64,000 nucleotides of DNA, from contig NC_089035.1 of the NCBI RefSeq assembly GCF_034140825.1, forward strand, positions 3,617,001 to 3,681,000, in the 5' to 3' direction. The notes beneath the pieces were generated by a model, which was given only the letters and a program-made list of their open reading frames with translations, was not told where the DNA came from and made no database searches. How positions within the stretch are numbered: position 1 is the stretch's first letter; each line of letters begins with the position of its first letter. The stretch is from Oryza sativa Japonica Group. Its lineage: Eukaryota; Streptophyta; Magnoliopsida; Poales; Poaceae. Both the position numbers and the translations under genes were made by a program. Positions 59,529 through 64,000 of the stretch are shown one piece after another.

Positions 59529-62500
59529 TCACCTCGGTCCAGAGAGCTCCATGGCTTCCAAGCCAAGGGAGGATTCGTCTGCCGCAAAATCCATGAATTT
59601 TGGGGGTAGAAGCTCTGACGAAACGGATTTCGGTGTGTCGACGTTCTGTGATGCCTCCCATTTCTCCGCGAGACCGTCCCCTTCCAGCATTCTGATCACC
59701 TCCGACATTCTGGGACGATGAGATGGGTAGTATTGTGTGCACAGCAAGGCCACCTGAACCATTTCCTCGAGCTCGACCCTGTCATAGTTGCTACCCAGGT
59801 CTTTATCCACCATCATGCTCAGCTGCTTTTCCTGATGAAGCTTCTTTACCTGGAACAAAAACTCAAGTTATCAGAAATGCTGCTCATGATAACCGCCTTT
59901 AAGAACAAATTATACCCTTTATCAGTCCTTTTAGATCTCAACTGGTTTGAAAAGAATATGCTAAATTATGGTGGATGTCCACACTAGATAAATAGAGATA
60001 GATATGCATCTAGTTTCTCAAGAACATTTTTTCAGCTTATCTGTTCTGCTAGGGAAAAGAAGCTCCACTATCTTGCACATCAAATCTTATCAATGCATGT
60101 ACTCAACAAAAAAAAGGCAAAAAAGATCCTGAGAATGACATACAGACTTGTCAAAAAAAAGCTCTATGACGGACGAAACAAAAGGACATATCACAACAAA
60201 CTGAGTGGACATATAAAGCATATTTATGGCCCTTGGGAGGCATTGAAGGAGAGATGTATCTGGTACTGTTAATAATGAGATATTACGAGGAACAAGGTAT
60301 TTGGTGTACCAGAAATCAACATTAGAAGATATTTGTCTTTCAATACCTCCAAGGATGGGGAAAAAATTCAAAAGTAATTTAAGGAAAAAATTTCTCTGTT
60401 TCCAAAGAAAAAGTGAGTAAGCATATAGAGAACACAAAAAACATACCCAATCAAGCACTCCTCCTTTCTGATTCGCTAGCCTTCCAAAGTCCAATGCCTT
60501 CTGACCAGTGATCAACTCAACCAACAAAACTCCAAACCCAAAAACATCCGTCTTCTCCGATGACTGCCCAGTTGACAAATACTCTGGAGCTATGTGCCCT
60601 ACTGTCCCACGTACTGCAGTGGTAACATGAGACTCCCTATGATCCAAAAGTTTCGCCAATCCGAAATCTCCCACAATTGCTTCGAAGTATTCATCAAGAA
60701 GCACATTGGAGGCTTTTACATCACGGTGAATTATTTTTGGATCACACTGTTCATGCAAATAAAGCAACCCTCGTGCTGTGCCTAGTGCTATCCTCTTTCT
60801 CCTTGACCAATCTAGAGCTGGCTTGCCATTTACAAGTTCTGAAAAAGATAGATAATGTTTAGATGCCATGTAGCATAAAACAGAGAAGGTTAATTTACTT
60901 GCAAGCTACTCAGATAATGTTCCATTACATCCGCTTTTATTGAATAGTAGTATAGCAATAAAATCAGTAGAACTAGACATGCCAATTGGATGGGCTTAGG
61001 ATCAGTTCACATTCCATATATGGTACCAGTGCAATGTATTGGATGAACATATAAACACCTAAATCAATCAGAGGAGCAGGGATAGGGTTTTAAGTTAATT
61101 AACAAAACGAACTAATACCAGCGTAAGTAGCATACTTAGTGGCAAATTTGCTCGACAGTTATGACAGATGCGCACGAGAATTTTACATCTAAAAAATTAT
61201 GGTTGAAGTTCATAATCATGTTTCTCCCTTGTGATAAACTCGTCTATCTTTTTCTTCAACTTTTTTTTTAAGGATTTGAGACTTAGGACAAGTTAGCGCC
61301 ACAAATACATATATGTATACACATAAGATTTACAAGCATGGACTTACCCCGCAACTGAGAAGCAACACTTCCATTTGGCATATAAGGATAAACAAGTAAT
61401 CTTTCGTTCTCTGTGGTGCAGAATCCAATGAGTCTAAGGAGATTCCGATGAACAGCCAAGCTTATGACTTCAACTTCAGTTTGGAACTGAACCTCCCCAC
61501 CAACAGCATTATAGTCCTTCAATCTTTTGACAGCAACAATTGCACCATCACGTAGAAAACCTTTGTATACTATTCCATACCCGCCTTCACCTAAAATATT
61601 CTTTGAGTTGAAATTATTGGTAGCTGCTCGAAGCTCCTTAAAGGCATAACGCTTAAGATGACCCAAACATACTTCTGGGTCATATTGATCTGCAGATAAG
61701 GTATCAAGTATTACTGTACTGGAAACCGAAACAACAAAATATGTAATCTGGAAGAGCATGCGTAGAAACATAGAACATGTTAAAAGATCAGATTAAGCCC
61801 ATAGGTGCAAAAGAAGACATGTCATGCTCTATCCATGGCAAATCAGCATACCGAAGGTAACGGGGACATCATGGTTCTGAACTGCACCAAAGGTTTTCCT
61901 AAAAGTACAAACACGCCTAATATAGGGGAATAAAGCTATCTCTCTTTACAGTTGGGCCCAAGAGTAAATTTAATACTTGTCCACTAAAAAAGCTTGGCCA
62001 TTTATTTGTGTATGATGTTAAAGTAAAAAAGAAGACAAGCACCCATGCATTAACATGTGTAAAATCCCAGAGGCAACTCCACTAGGAATCTTTCAGCTAG
62101 TAAATTCAAGACATATGGCGTCTTTGTACAGAAGAGAATAATCAAGGTTCCCTTCATGACTAAGTAAGAAACTGAACATATTAGGGCATGGCCCAGGTCA
62201 AGGACTCATTTAAGTCATGTACTTCATAATCATCTAGTAATGTTGTCTTGGGCAGCTTGCATGATGTTAGGGACACTAGTGTGCAGCTTTATGAAACGAG
62301 CTGTTCATACAAATTCAGTTCTGTTGGGAGCATGGAATCTTGTCAGCAAAAACCCATATGATCACAGGTGCCTCTTTGTTATGGTCCACTAATCAACAGA
62401 ATTTAAAACTTGCTACAGATATCACATAGTACATCACGGAAGATTAATGCAATGCTCAAATTTTGCAGCAGAAAGGGTCCTTCCTTTTTTAGAATATTAT

Positions 62501-64000
62501 ACAGTTTCAGTAGAGGTAATCATTCAGCTTGTGCAAAGATCAATAGGTTATTGAACCACTAACATTTCTACAACATGTTCAACCACATGGATGTCCCATG
62601 TAAATTTGCTATCAAATTGAACGCTGTGAAAAATACGCCTCAAAACTCAAGTAATGCAGAACATTCAGCCACTGTTGTAGTGAAGACATCAATTACTATC
62701 GAAATCTAGATAGAGTTACTACGGGAACAAAAGCGTGCAGAAATGAAAAGAGCATTACCATTTACATCAAAAAAGATCTGCTGATTGCGCCTATGCCGCC
62801 ACCAAAGAAGCATACTGACTATGATAGTTGCAAATGCTACCGAACCAACAGTGACTCCACAGATAATAGCTATACGGTGGCTTCTTGCGATGCCTTGTTG
62901 TGGCTGAGCTGAGGAAGAGGAAACAAATATGAGTTGCACAAATAGATAAAACAATACAAAAGAGCTCAATGATGAACAAAATCTCACTCTTAAGATCATC
63001 TGGAGGGTATGAAAGTGGATCCATCGATACAGAAGAGCAATTATCTCCAGACTTGACACCACAGATCATTGGATTTCCCACAATGCTGTCAAATAAGTAT
63101 AATACCAAAAATGCAAGGATAAGACAGTAGCCTACAGCATGCAAATAGAGCATTAAGTGAGAATTCAACTGTTCAAAGGGGTAGGGGATAAGATGAATTT
63201 ACTTACTTGAAAGTTCTTGAAGAAATCTTTGGCAATGGACCGCTCAAATTATTGAATGAAAGATCTCTGCAACACAAGACCAATTCAAGGTAACTATTAA
63301 GCATACCAACGAATGATAAAGACAAGAATAACAAAATGATCAAATGATTTTTTTTAAAAAAAAAAGGATTAAGAGACATACACTAGAGCAAGGCCATTGA
63401 TGGCGGCTAATGAATCAGGTAGAACTCCAGATAAGCTGTTGTTGTTCAACTTCCTGTAGCAACAAGAGGAACGGAAAATGACTCAAAATATATTGCAGCA
63501 GGCAGTGAGTGAGGACTCAAGAACCAAAGAAAGAAATCGTACAGATAGTTGAGGTTCTTGAGATCGCCAATTGAACTCGGGATACTCCCAGTAATCTGAT
63601 TGTCTGACATGTCAAGCGTCTGCAGCATCCCCAACCTGCCTATGCTGGCAGGAATAGTGCCAGATATTGCATTGTTCTGTAATAGCCTGTAGAACAAGGA
63701 GGTTGAAACACTTGTAATACTTCTTGAAATGCCATAGGCAGCACAAACAAGGCCGGATCAGTCATCAGTGACAGCTTACACAGATTGCAGCCTGGTGAGG
63801 TTCCCAATTCCGGGGGATAATTTGCCTGACAAGCTTTGGCTGGGCAGACCTCTGCAAGCAAAGATGATACAACAAGATTAGCAGCCATGGCTGGTGCTCG
63901 CCGAAGGCGGCTGCGGAGGAATGAACAAATGGGCGGCTGAACGGACAGCGCGGAGACGTAGCCGTCGGCGGAGCAGGTGACCATCCTCCAGCTGCAGGGA
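59529..64000 (-). CDS. LRR receptor-like kinase, subfamily II (CIK/NIK type), 5' end outside the window
   Basis: Eleven exons are visible: 63947-64000 (partial), 63780-63851, 63543-63686, 63382-63453, 63207-63266, 62988-63085, 62759-62908, 61348-61689, 60447-60838 and 59529-59849, with phases that agree at every join (ten listed; the first exon lies outside). The 72-, 144- and 72-nt LRR exons are the layout of SERK-related genes. After the N-cap ([13 protein letters not shown]) come about five LRRs starting [13 protein letters not shown], then a membrane span ([19 protein letters not shown]). The kinase has VAVK Lys, [10 protein letters not shown] and DFGLAKLL, all catalytic residues present, and the C-terminal AMELSGPR typical of this group. 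The closest relative from memory is Arabidopsis At5g45780 (CIK4). Such kinases serve as co-receptors for CLE receptors and others at the plasma membrane. The donor of the partial exon (GT-CCG) is weak. Confidence 0.9.

Overview
The window is nuclear DNA of a grass, most likely rice (Oryza sativa) or a close relative. The reasons are GC-rich 5' ends of genes that fade to AT-rich 3' parts, short plant-type GT-AG introns, a dense load of short inverted-repeat transposons typical of rice introns and intergenic DNA, and a DUF3615 gene, a family I know only from grasses. I infer the organism; no marker names the species or chromosome. No rRNA, tRNA, CRISPR, organellar or bacterial sequence was seen, and no LTR retroelement was recognised.

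Layout on the plus strand unless noted: OCRE/G-patch protein (1497-5036); transposon-rich spacer; large LRR receptor kinase of the RGI-like subfamily XI (13300-16773); a Stowaway-like MITE (17400-21217) split by a 3.6-kb hAT transposon (17603-21177) with a broken transposase; spacer; neprosin-domain secreted protein on the minus strand (25589-30799) with a MITE-filled intron; about 6.5 kb with no convincing gene; small predicted membrane protein of unknown function (37364-39875); universal stress protein (41051-42139); a Mutator-like element with 9-bp target duplication (43241-44018); divergent papain-like protein (44590-47715); DUF3615 protein (49310-52303) whose first intron is mostly transposon; mitochondrial-type P-class PPR protein (52880-54628); a doubtful two-exon small ORF (55286-55855); a CLE signalling-peptide precursor on the minus strand (57126-57464); and the 3' part of a subfamily II LRR receptor kinase (CIK/NIK type) on the minus strand that runs off the right edge (59529-64000).

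The genes do not form an operon-like unit. Several belong to peptide signalling: an RGI-like receptor, a CLE peptide, and a CIK-type co-receptor only 2 kb from the CLE gene. In Arabidopsis CIK kinases act with CLE receptors, so the closeness is worth noting, though it may be chance. The best second looks are the CLE gene with Ser at motif position 7, the nested transposons with intact target duplications, the GC-AG intron beside a GAA repeat in the neprosin gene, the choice of last acceptor in the papain-like gene, and the splice donor of the DUF3615 gene that overlaps a MITE end. Gene structures were joined by eye from splice-site consensus, phase agreement and family similarity, without transcript data.
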